Virus record (IMG/VR): IMGVR_UViG_3300025120_011683
Span: 1 to 31,528 of that record
DNA: 31,528 nucleotides
Reading direction: 5' to 3' (one strand)
DNA from: a virus
The first letter of the stretch is position 1. Every line of letters begins with the position of its first letter. The notes below the pieces were generated by a model. That model worked only from the letters and a program-made list of their open reading frames with translations. It was not told where the DNA came from and made no database searches. Below, in pieces: positions 8,803 to 16,358 of the stretch. The position numbers and the translations under genes are program-made.

Positions 8803-9189
8803 CTATGTTGTTAATTCTGTTATTACTAATTGTGTTCGTTCTGATATATAAGATGTATCTACTGCAAATTTAGCATTTTGTATTAAACGATGATCAAAAT
8901 AATTTTGTGCTTCCTCTGTTAACCTATGAGCTTTACCAGCTACTATGTTAGCTTGTGTTGGAGCTGTTCCATCTATAGTATAAAATACCCTTTGCTTTCT
9001 AGCAACATTCGTACTAGGAGATATTACTTCAACTAAACAAAATTGCGTTTTTCTAGAAAAATCCTTAACGGTTTTTACACTAAAATCATCAGTTTTTTCC
9101 CATGTCCTAAAGTGCCTAGGACCATTAGACCTAATAGGGCGTTTAGTAGGAGATAAGCATTCTTGCCTATTTGTCTCAAATATATTCAC
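8803..9189 (-). CDS. Small structural protein, paralogue of the next upstream gene
   Basis: The 128-aa product has no internal Met and starts at GTG (9189). The N-terminal 45 residues are basic and polar; the rest is beta-rich, with FYTIDGTAPTQANIVAGKAH and an ending FAVDTSYISERTQLVITEL. The second half matches the plan of the adjacent 109-aa protein (VDG...AG..Y.F...L...AKF......A..Y.SEL), so the two look like an old duplication. Placed among tail-adaptor genes, a virion role such as decoration or tail accessory is likely. I do not recognise the family. Confidence 0.6.
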   Translation of the reverse strand: MNIFETNRQECLSPTKRPIRSNGPRHFRTWEKTDDFSVKTVKDFSRKTQFCLVEVISPSTNVARKQRVFYTIDGTAPTQANIVAGKAHRLTEEAQNYFDHRLIQNAKFAVDTSYISERTQLVITELTT

Positions 9190-9219
9190 AATTAACTATT
9201 TTTTTTTAGTTAGTCAATT
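9190..9219. other. Inverted repeat with an 8-T (or A) loop between paralogous genes
   Basis: TAACTA (9193-9198) pairs with TAGTTA (9207-9212) around a run of T on this strand. It spans the end of the 109-aa gene and the start region of the 128-aa gene. It could slow transcription or block the GTG start, but the stem is only 6 A+T-rich pairs, so it is a weak candidate. Confidence 0.25.
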
Positions 9220-9535
9220 CAGATGCATACATTATTGCAGTAGCAGAATTACCAGTAGTTGCTTTGAATTTAGCTGTTGCTACCAAATCTTTATTAAAAT
9301 AATATTGATTTCCAGCAAATAATCTATGCGATATTGCATTGTTTACTGCACTACCATCTACGGTAAAGGAAACGCCATTGCCAATTACGGAAATGAATAT
9401 CACTTTGGTTTCTTCCTTGAAGTCGCCAAAAGTATATGTGTCGGTAGATCCTGAACCAGTATGGGGGATGCTAATTGTTTGTGATGTTGCACCTCTGGTC
9501 GGTACATTATATCTATTTACGGTATAAGAGTTCAT
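9206..9535 (-). CDS. Small beta-rich structural protein, 109 aa
   Basis: The protein starts MNSYTVNRYNVPTRGATSQT and continues with alternating beta segments, including TYTFGDFKEETKVIFISVIG and SFTVDGSAVNN. The C-terminal 55 residues match the second half of the neighbouring 128-aa protein. The ATG comes directly after the stop of the adaptor gene with one base between. It is most likely a virion component; the exact role is unknown. Confidence 0.6.
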   Translation of the reverse strand: MNSYTVNRYNVPTRGATSQTISIPHTGSGSTDTYTFGDFKEETKVIFISVIGNGVSFTVDGSAVNNAISHRLFAGNQYYFNKDLVATAKFKATTGNSATAIMYASELTN

Positions 9536-9536
9536 A

Positions 9537-10595
9537 TTAACGGGATTGTCTATTTACATAGGTTGAAAATTTTCTTGTAGCATTATTGCTGTTACTTATT
9601 ATATCATTGCGTTCAAGCTGTAAATCAAGTGAGCCTTTTCCTATCTCCTCCTCAAAGGTTGCCTTCTGATGTTGTCCATCCATACGCAAGAAATCGGCAT
9701 ATGAGTTATGTGCTATAAAACTAAAGAACTCTTCTGGTACAGCTTCTGTGGATGCAGTAAAATCGCTTGATGTAGTAAATGGAGTAAATGTTTTCTTATA
9801 TGTTACAAATACTGAATTATCAGCAGTATTACCAATATTTAAAATATGAGCACCATCTAGATCAACATAAAAATCGTATTCTAGTGATGAATCATTTACT
9901 AATGCTAACTTCCTATGCACTCTTAAAAATTCACCTATAGTATTTTTTTGTATTACATTAAAAAATAATTTTTCATTAAATGGTATAAAGTTGTCTAGTG
10001 GTGTAATTACAAAATTACCTTCTACTGGGGCATTTAAACTATTATCTGAAAATGATACTAAATGTGCATATGGAAGCTCTTTTGTAGAATCGGTTATACT
10101 ATCGACTCCCACCACATCGATACTTTGATATAAATTAGCACCAGTAGTTGATAACCCCACCAAATTGGTAGATGGATTTGTAGTGCTACCTCCGACTGCG
10201 TTACCTTTTTTTAAAACAAAATCTCCATTATATGTTGTTGTATCTTTAAATAGTACATATGCAAAACTAACATCAGAAGCTATAAAATCTATAGTCGAAT
10301 ATACTGGAGAATCTCCAAACATTCCTACCCATAAAAAATCCTTTGTAATACTAGATGCTTTAGGAGCGGTTGCATCTCCACTTGGATTAAATGTAATTGT
10401 ATATTTTTTAGGTTGAAGATATCTCAACTCAGATGGGACTAAATATCTAACCCAATTTTGTGATTCATTATATGCTTGAAGATATCTTCGATTTATAAAT
10501 CGTGATATATCTGATTGTTCATCAGATGTAAATTGGTTAACCCCAGCTAAGGACTTAATTAAATTAAATAAATCTGCATATGTCCTGTTTTGCAT
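9537..10595 (-). CDS. Head-tail adaptor / tail accessory protein
   Basis: The 352-aa protein begins with a helical part, MQNRTYADLFNLIKSLAGVN, and FINRRYLQAYNESQNWVRYL (near 34-53). This N-terminal signature is typical of podovirus adaptor proteins that dock beneath the portal. A beta-rich middle (TITFNPSGDAT, LEYDFYVDLDGAHI) and a helical end with SYADFLRMDGQHQKATFEEE follow. It lies between the capsid genes and the tail nozzle gene, which is the expected place. Its start shares one base with the stop of the upstream gene. The call is from pattern and order; no catalytic motif is expected. Confidence 0.55.
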   Translation of the reverse strand: MQNRTYADLFNLIKSLAGVNQFTSDEQSDISRFINRRYLQAYNESQNWVRYLVPSELRYLQPKKYTITFNPSGDATAPKASSITKDFLWVGMFGDSPVYSTIDFIASDVSFAYVLFKDTTTYNGDFVLKKGNAVGGSTTNPSTNLVGLSTTGANLYQSIDVVGVDSITDSTKELPYAHLVSFSDNSLNAPVEGNFVITPLDNFIPFNEKLFFNVIQKNTIGEFLRVHRKLALVNDSSLEYDFYVDLDGAHILNIGNTADNSVFVTYKKTFTPFTTSSDFTASTEAVPEEFFSFIAHNSYADFLRMDGQHQKATFEEEIGKGSLDLQLERNDIISNSNNATRKFSTYVNRQSR

Positions 10596-10906
10596 TATAT
10601 CTTATTCGGGGATAAGTCAGAGAAATTTCTCTGATAATATTGTAAAAATTCTTTAGAATGAACAGTATCATGTCCATACTTATTTGTAAGTCGGAAGAAC
10701 TCTCTAGCTGGCATTGTAGCTACGCATTTACCCAATACAGGGTGAGTTTTACCTTTTTGCTCATGTGCTTCCTTCTTAGCGATTCCAACTCGCTCTTCTT
10801 CTGTACGCTTTTCAATCTCAAAGCCATTCATAATTTCTTTCATGAATGCGTCTTCGACTTCTCCATCTGTAATATTTCGAGGAATATCTGTAATAATATC
10901 AACCAT
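10595..10906 (-). CDS. Conserved small phage protein, 103 aa
   Basis: I start this gene at the ATG at 10906 (MVDIITDIPRNITDGEVEDA) because a longer frame would begin at TTG inside the terminator hairpin. The first half is acidic and helical. The second half holds GKCVATMPAREFFRLTNKYG and HDTVHSKEFLQYYQRNF, a pattern I associate with small proteins found between capsid and adaptor genes in many phages. It is the first gene after the terminator. Function unknown. Confidence 0.65.
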   Translation of the reverse strand: MVDIITDIPRNITDGEVEDAFMKEIMNGFEIEKRTEEERVGIAKKEAHEQKGKTHPVLGKCVATMPAREFFRLTNKYGHDTVHSKEFLQYYQRNFSDLSPNKI

Positions 10907-10918
10907 AATTTTTAAGTT

Positions 10919-10942
10919 AAAAGGGAGGGGGCTTTCGCCCCC
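10919..10942 (-). terminator. Rho-independent terminator after the capsid genes
   Basis: On the minus strand GGGGGC, a GAAA tetraloop and GCCCCC form a perfect 6-bp G+C stem (10927-10942), followed by TCCCTTTT. In this A+T-rich genome such a stem is exceptional. It lies between the capsid-associated gene (ending 10955) and the adaptor set, so it probably lowers expression of tail genes relative to capsid genes. Confidence 0.75.
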
Positions 10943-10954
10943 CACCAAATTTAA

Positions 10955-11413
10955 TTAACTAACCTGACGACCTGCGACAGAATCTATATCAAGAATTTGA
11001 AAAAAGATTTCAATATCACCAGCAGTGAATGTACTAACATTCGCTCCTGTTGCTGTGAAGTTAAAATCGATGTTATCATCAACCGCATAGACTTTGCCTA
11101 TCATTCCTGCTTCAGCATCGACTGCATCAGGACCATAAGCGTTGCCAGTTGTGAATATTTTTTCTGCATCAATATATCCGTCATCGTTTGTTCCATCTCC
11201 TACATCTATAATAAGATTAGAACCACCACCACCAGAAAAGGCAGTATGCAATTTATAGGCTACTCCACGAACTTGTTGTCCAGCTTTAATGGCTAGACTT
11301 ATAGTTTGTGTGGTAGCTGATGCTGTTAAGTCAGCATGAGTTAAACGAATTGAATCGGTATAAGTAGCAATCTCTTGGATTGATTTACTGTTTTTAAGTG
11401 CTTGTGTACTCAT
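10955..11413 (-). CDS. Capsid-associated protein, candidate decoration protein
   Basis: The 152-aa protein starts MSTQALKNSKSIQEIATYTD and is otherwise beta-rich, with SLAIKAGQQVRGVAYKLHTA, then SGGGGSN, NLIIDVGDGTNDDGYIDAEK and a DIEIFFQILDID end. It lies directly downstream of the major capsid gene, is followed by a strong terminator, and has the best ribosome-binding site of the late block (AGGAGG, 11 bases before the ATG), all suggesting an abundant virion protein. Head decoration is inferred from this position. I am not certain of the family. Confidence 0.55.
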   Translation of the reverse strand: MSTQALKNSKSIQEIATYTDSIRLTHADLTASATTQTISLAIKAGQQVRGVAYKLHTAFSGGGGSNLIIDVGDGTNDDGYIDAEKIFTTGNAYGPDAVDAEAGMIGKVYAVDDNIDFNFTATGANVSTFTAGDIEIFFQILDIDSVAGRQVS

Positions 11414-11432
11414 AATATTATAAACCTCCTAA

Positions 11433-12473
11433 TTACTGTGTGATTTTACCATGTGCTTGTGGGTGATATACTCCTAATGTTAGAGAGCAATCAACATATC
11501 CACGCTCACCACCACCTAAATTAGGTAGACGAGTTGAGCCCATAGGGATTAGTTCGTGAACACCATAGTATTCAGGATTAACGATATAACCATCATTGAA
11601 GGTAGTTCCGCCTGCAATAGTTGCTGGAGCAGTATCTGGATTCATGTTGACGATTGAAACACGACCGAAATCAGACTCATAGATCTCAACACTCAACTTA
11701 ATAGTTGTAGAGTTGCCATCATAGTTCACATTACGAAGTGATGCATTATTAAGACCATCAGCACCAGTACCAACATTTCCAACGAAACGAGCAAAGTTAG
11801 AGATTGTCTTACGAAGACCTGTATCTGCAACTAATGTTAAGTTTTGTGTAGAACCAGTATGACGATAGATCGTTGAGATGATATCATTAAGATCGGACTC
11901 TTGGAATGAAGTAGGAGTAGCACTTGAGATATCAAATACTTGACCTGCATCTGGGCGGTAGTTTTCTGGAGTTGCAGGAGCACTATCTGTTTGTGCACCT
12001 GTTTGAATCCATTTACCTAATCCACGCATTTTATAAGGAGTGCTTGATCCATTCTCAATGGATGCATCACCATTTCCGATTAATGTAGCTTCAACATCTC
12101 GTTTAAGTTCACGAATTGCTTTTGCTTCAGCTTGGGCAATCTTCGCAGGACCTACAGAGTCAACAGCATCCTGTAAATCGGATACCATATAATCTCTACG
12201 GAACTTTTGAACATAGTTACCAAGACGAGCACGACCACTAAATTTGTCTGTAAAGGCAGTAACATCTGCACCTTCCGAGATACCTGCGGTAACTGGGGAT
12301 GCTAATTCATCGACTGTCCATTCAGCAAATGTAGCTGAGGCTTTCTGCTTTGAAGCAGATGAAAGGACTGGAGTTTCTTCTGGGGCGAGAATTGTTAAGA
12401 CATCTGTCAAATCCTCACGATTAGAAACAGCAGAACCTGTATTTGTAGTATCAAATGTATTTGAAAACGACAT
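11433..12473 (-). CDS. Major capsid protein, SU10/DUF5309 type (HK97 fold)
   Basis: The 346-aa product has an N-terminal signature REDLTDVLTILAPEETPVLS followed by SASKQKASATFAEWTVDEL. This is the pattern of the SU10-like major capsid family (DUF5309), which adopts the HK97 fold. Next come an E-loop-like part (GRARLGNYVQKFRRDYMVSD) and a long helix with AQAEAKAIRELKRDVEATLI near residues 112-131. The end holds MGSTRLPNLGGGERGYVDCS. No delta domain is visible; a separate scaffold gene lies just upstream. Length, position and motifs agree, so this is one of the firmest calls. Confidence 0.85.
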   Translation of the reverse strand: MSFSNTFDTTNTGSAVSNREDLTDVLTILAPEETPVLSSASKQKASATFAEWTVDELASPVTAGISEGADVTAFTDKFSGRARLGNYVQKFRRDYMVSDLQDAVDSVGPAKIAQAEAKAIRELKRDVEATLIGNGDASIENGSSTPYKMRGLGKWIQTGAQTDSAPATPENYRPDAGQVFDISSATPTSFQESDLNDIISTIYRHTGSTQNLTLVADTGLRKTISNFARFVGNVGTGADGLNNASLRNVNYDGNSTTIKLSVEIYESDFGRVSIVNMNPDTAPATIAGGTTFNDGYIVNPEYYGVHELIPMGSTRLPNLGGGERGYVDCSLTLGVYHPQAHGKITQ

Positions 12474-12490
12474 AATATTTTACTTTCTAT

Positions 12491-13567
12491 TTATTTATTT
12501 TTTAACTGTTGTGTTCTGAGAGTAATATAATCACTTATTGAGCCATTTGTTTTATATTGCTGGCTAAGATTTTGCATTTTCTTAGCTGATACTGTTTCAG
12601 TTTTTTCAGATCGAGATGCAGTTGGACCACCTTTAGGGGGTGTTAATGTTGGGGATTTTCCACCATCTGATATAGGTTTACGACCATACATAGATTGTGT
12701 AGCATGAGCTAGTATATATGGCATTTGTGCACCTACTTCAGGATTTCTCATCAATGGTTTTAATCTCTCATCACTTAACATAGCAATATACTTTTTATGC
12801 ATTTCGCTATCCTCTTTTCCAACCCAAGGAAGATCTTTTTGAGCTTGTTCTATAAGTTGTTTTTTAACAACTCCAGCCTCATGTACCTTCTTGAGCTTTT
12901 GCATCTGTGCAGGAATAAACTTTTTGAGCATATTCTGAGAATGTTTAAGACTTTTTCTAACATCCGCTTTAGTTAAATCTTTACCCTTAACTGTAGCGAC
13001 TGTTTCATCTATTCCATAATCTCCTTTCTCAAAAAGCAAATCTTCAGCCCATTCTACTACTTCTCTAGCTGTTTTGGCTTGAGATTGCAGTTTCTTGGGA
13101 TCAGTTATTTTAGCTAGTGGATTATTTCTTACAACAGGAACTTCTGGTTTTTGATTTTGCATTTCCTGCATCTTGGCTTCCATAGCCTTGACACGCTCTT
13201 CTGCTTCCTTCCTTCTTGCTGTAAGTGCTCCAAATCTAGCGACTGCACGACTTCCGAGTTTCTCAGATATTTCTTTGAGATCCTCGTCAGACATTTCGTC
13301 TAAATTAAACTGTGAAAGAGCTTCTTCGGAAACTGGTTCTTTAGCTAATTCTTCTGTATTACTCTTTTCTACAGTTTCGTTAGCTTCGTTACTAGTTTCT
13401 TCAACAACTGGGGATTCTTCTTTAGGTGCTTCTGCTTGTTCAGCATTTTCAACTACTTCCGAATTACCCAAGCGTCTGTTGACAAAATCAGACGCTGATA
13501 TATTTGACTGTACCGTAGGGATTGTTTCAACTCCACCCTCGATAGGAGCTGTGATTTCTTCTGACAT
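12491..13567 (-). CDS. Scaffolding protein
   Basis: The 358-aa protein is highly charged and lacks globular beta pattern. Residues 1-110 are acidic and disordered (rich in Glu, Val, Ser, Asn). A coiled-coil segment near 112-145 includes TARRKEAEERVKAMEAKMQE. A basic helical part follows (QAKTAREVVEWAEDLLFEKG), and the last 60 residues are Lys/Ser/Thr-rich. This plan, and the place just upstream of the major capsid gene, are those of phage scaffolds that guide procapsid assembly and leave before packaging. The Lys-rich C-terminus would be the capsid-binding end by analogy. Confidence 0.75.
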   Translation of the reverse strand: MSEEITAPIEGGVETIPTVQSNISASDFVNRRLGNSEVVENAEQAEAPKEESPVVEETSNEANETVEKSNTEELAKEPVSEEALSQFNLDEMSDEDLKEISEKLGSRAVARFGALTARRKEAEERVKAMEAKMQEMQNQKPEVPVVRNNPLAKITDPKKLQSQAKTAREVVEWAEDLLFEKGDYGIDETVATVKGKDLTKADVRKSLKHSQNMLKKFIPAQMQKLKKVHEAGVVKKQLIEQAQKDLPWVGKEDSEMHKKYIAMLSDERLKPLMRNPEVGAQMPYILAHATQSMYGRKPISDGGKSPTLTPPKGGPTASRSEKTETVSAKKMQNLSQQYKTNGSISDYITLRTQQLKNK

Positions 13568-13629
13568 AATATTTAACGCTATTAACGCCCAGCGATGGCG
13601 ATGTTTTATTTTAACATACTATGCAAGCC

Positions 13630-13851
13630 CTAATCTATAAACTGACTATGTCTCTTTTTGAGTTCGTCATATTTACACATAACTAAGATTTGATCATATG
13701 ATAAAATTTTGCCTGAAATCTGTTGTATATCCTCCGTAGAGGATTCATGTAACTCACTAATGCATTCTTCTCTTAATGAAGTTATTAGAGTTAAGAATTG
13801 TGCGAACTGATGGTGATTACCTAAATCTTTGAGTATTTTTTCTATATCCAT
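13630..13851 (-). CDS. Small helical protein between portal and scaffold
   Basis: The 73-aa protein starts MDIEKILKDLGNHHQFAQFL and is all-helical, with ISELHESSTEDIQQISGKIL in the middle. Its start overlaps the TAA of the portal gene by one base. Short helical proteins with the pattern LxxHxxFxxFxxxLxxxREExIxxL...GxIxxYxxIL are common next to portal genes in podoviruses, with no proven role. The 62 bases after it, up to the scaffold gene, contain a duplicated TTAACGC but no clear terminator. Confidence 0.65.
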   Translation of the reverse strand: MDIEKILKDLGNHHQFAQFLTLITSLREECISELHESSTEDIQQISGKILSYDQILVMCKYDELKKRHSQFID

Positions 13852-15941
13852 TATTGATTCATATTTTGTGTATTCATTTGCCCCATAGCAGAAGGATCAG
13901 TTCCTATTCTGCCTATTTGTGCATTCTGTGCTTGAGTCTGCATAAACTGATACTGTTGTACATACTTTTGGAATCTAGCTTGGAAAGCTTGATCGCCCTG
14001 TAGTCTTTGTGCAACATCAGGTTGTTGTGCATAGTTTCCTATAATCTCCATTGCCATTTGTGCACCATTAGGTCTAGCAGGAACTTCAATACCAGCAAAT
14101 ATTTTAGCTAGGTCATCGGTAACATTCTTAACCATCTCTTGTTGTGCAACCTCAGCAGGTTGTAGGATACTATCAGCTAGTACAGGATCAATAGCATTAG
14201 CCATAGATTCTAGTAATAGATCGATATTAATTCGATTCGATCTATCTAGAGATGTTAGGTTTACTATTGATTGTAGCTTTTTCTCTTGCGACTCTGGGTC
14301 ATTGTTTAATACATCATATGTAATAATAACATCAAAATCCTCATTGGCATCTCCCTTGGAAAAATTAACAGCATCTGGAGCACCAGTAACTTTAAAAAAT
14401 ACATTATCTGGTCCAAATCTCTGAAAACACTTAAAGCACATTTTTAGTACATTAGCACTATGCTCTAAGTATTTATCTACTAGGAATTGTCTACGAACCT
14501 TAGATAATGGATTCTCTACATCTAGCCCGACTAATGCATTTGCTTGATTTTCTAATGTTTGTTCGATCTCTATAGATCCATTAGGTGCTGGCGGTGTAGG
14601 ACCAAACTCTAAATCTCCTTTTCTCCTATATGGTATCATCCTAGCTGGACCATAGTCCGTAGGTGCTTGACCAATGGGGTGCATAATTGGAGGTAAAGTA
14701 GCTAAACTATTCCTGTCTACTCTTGAGTCTCTTTCTACTTTTACTTGATTTTGTATACCCCTCAGTAGATCAGGAACAGTTGTAGTATCATAAAGTCTTT
14801 TACTATCTTCAGATAGTTTAGTGACAACAACTGGAAAGTCTTCATAGCCATTCATTAACTCGAACTTAGCATATCCTCGGACATTATCATTGCCAGAAAA
14901 CTCCTTGTGGAAAATTGTTTCATATATGCCTTCTGCACCATCTTCTTTGTCAACTAACCTTTGGTAGCAATGTACAACCTCAATTAGTTCATTAGCTTCA
15001 TATGCATTATCGGTTAGTGATATAGATCTACGACCTTCTTGTTCTCTTTCAATGCTGTCGATATTAACACCACGATATTTAGATATCATGAGCTCAACAA
15101 ATCCCGCATCCCATCCGTCTGTAATAACTTTATTTTCTAGCTCTTGAGCTGTATAGTAAGTTCTCCAGAAACAATATGGTGCTCTCTGTGGATCTGTTAC
15201 ATATGGCGGAAAAAAGAAGTCACCATCTGGGGCTAATGTTTTAACCTCTGGTGCATCTATCTGTCTTCTGACTACTGGTAAATCCGCAACGCCATCTTTC
15301 CTTAACTGCTTTAAAGCCTTAATAGCTCTTTTCTCGTTAATATTAGGAAAGTATTGTTTGAATCCTTCTATGATAATATCATCCGATCCTTCATCCATGA
15401 GTAGGTCACCCATCTCTGGAGACATCTCATATATTTGATTCATATCTAATTTCTGTACAAATGTACGATCCTCTCGTAACCATCCTACATATGTTATCAA
15501 TATCCCTCTTTCTAAAAGATAGTTAGCTCCGAGCTCCATCTCTTTGTTGAATCTAGGAATATATCCAGATGATGTCATCCATTTTAAAAATGATGATACC
15601 AGTTTAGCTCTAGCTAAGTCACCTACATTAACAGGAAATGCCTTAACATTAGATCTCTGTAATGATGTAACAAACATAGATACTAACTTAGTAATCCTTT
15701 CGTCAATAGTATGAGCCTCCATGTCGGATGCACCTTCCCAAGGGAATGCGTCAGCTCCGTGCTTTCTATGGTCACGAGACTTGCCTGCCCACCAATTTCG
15801 TCTATCATCATATGATGTTCGACATAAATCAAAGTAAGCCTCTAGTTCCGTAACTGTTTGATCATATGAATATCTCAAAGTGTTGACATCGGGCTCATCA
15901 CTTAGGTATGTTAAAGAGTTGGAAATATTTTCGTTGTCCAT
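13851..15941 (-). CDS. Portal protein
   Basis: The 696-aa protein has an N-terminal YDDRRNWWAGKSRDHRKHGA followed by DAFPWEGASDMEAHTIDERI (about residues 44-84). The FPWxGASD...DE pattern is typical of large podovirus portals. The remaining length (helical wing, stem and crown) and a Gln/Asn-rich C-terminus (YAQQPDVAQRLQGDQAFQAR) fit a 12-subunit portal through which DNA enters and leaves. It follows the large terminase in gene order. The C-terminal 60 residues are Gln-rich and coiled, as in barrels of P22-type portals. Confidence 0.75.
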   Translation of the reverse strand: MDNENISNSLTYLSDEPDVNTLRYSYDQTVTELEAYFDLCRTSYDDRRNWWAGKSRDHRKHGADAFPWEGASDMEAHTIDERITKLVSMFVTSLQRSNVKAFPVNVGDLARAKLVSSFLKWMTSSGYIPRFNKEMELGANYLLERGILITYVGWLREDRTFVQKLDMNQIYEMSPEMGDLLMDEGSDDIIIEGFKQYFPNINEKRAIKALKQLRKDGVADLPVVRRQIDAPEVKTLAPDGDFFFPPYVTDPQRAPYCFWRTYYTAQELENKVITDGWDAGFVELMISKYRGVNIDSIEREQEGRRSISLTDNAYEANELIEVVHCYQRLVDKEDGAEGIYETIFHKEFSGNDNVRGYAKFELMNGYEDFPVVVTKLSEDSKRLYDTTTVPDLLRGIQNQVKVERDSRVDRNSLATLPPIMHPIGQAPTDYGPARMIPYRRKGDLEFGPTPPAPNGSIEIEQTLENQANALVGLDVENPLSKVRRQFLVDKYLEHSANVLKMCFKCFQRFGPDNVFFKVTGAPDAVNFSKGDANEDFDVIITYDVLNNDPESQEKKLQSIVNLTSLDRSNRINIDLLLESMANAIDPVLADSILQPAEVAQQEMVKNVTDDLAKIFAGIEVPARPNGAQMAMEIIGNYAQQPDVAQRLQGDQAFQARFQKYVQQYQFMQTQAQNAQIGRIGTDPSAMGQMNTQNMNQ

Positions 15942-15971
15942 TAGCGTTTAATTATATCATACATATCAAAT

Positions 15972-16358
15972 CTATTTTTGTCTTTCATATATTGATGGTG
16001 GTTGAGCATAGTGATATGTAGTTATACCCCTGTCTTCATGTGCATCTAAATAGATAAATTTACCTATTAATTTACCCTGTAATAAATGTGGAACTCTGAC
16101 AGGAACTTTCATAGGAATCTCCCGAATGAATACCATAACAAATCGATGATTGGGAGCTTCAGATAATACTTTACCTCTATACCTTATGGGCATAGGGCTA
16201 TTAGAATCTAAGATCTCTTGCCCTTCATCCGATATCCAAGTATTCTTACCTTTGCCAGTAATCATCTCTTCGGTTAATTTATGTGTAGCTATTTCATTGG
16301 CTTCCTCAAATGGAATGCCTAGCTCTTCTGCTATTTCTGTTAATCTTTTTTTTGCCAT
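15972..16358 (-). CDS. Small conserved protein between terminase and portal
   Basis: The 128-aa protein starts MAKKRLTEIAEELGIPFEEA, a helical segment resembling the N-terminal domain of initiation factor IF2 or a short HTH. The second part is beta-rich (MPIRYRGKVLSEAPNHRFVM then VFIREIPMKVPVRVP). Its ATG is coupled to the stop of the large terminase gene. A binding role in packaging or head assembly is possible from position only. The IF2-like resemblance is just in the first 25 residues and should not be read as a function. Confidence 0.6.
   Translation of the reverse strand: MAKKRLTEIAEELGIPFEEANEIATHKLTEEMITGKGKNTWISDEGQEILDSNSPMPIRYRGKVLSEAPNHRFVMVFIREIPMKVPVRVPHLLQGKLIGKFIYLDAHEDRGITTYHYAQPPSIYERQK

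Noticed and set aside
10907-10948. N-terminal extension of the 103-aa protein
   Set aside because: It would start at TTG inside the terminator hairpin, and the added residues are the translation of that hairpin.
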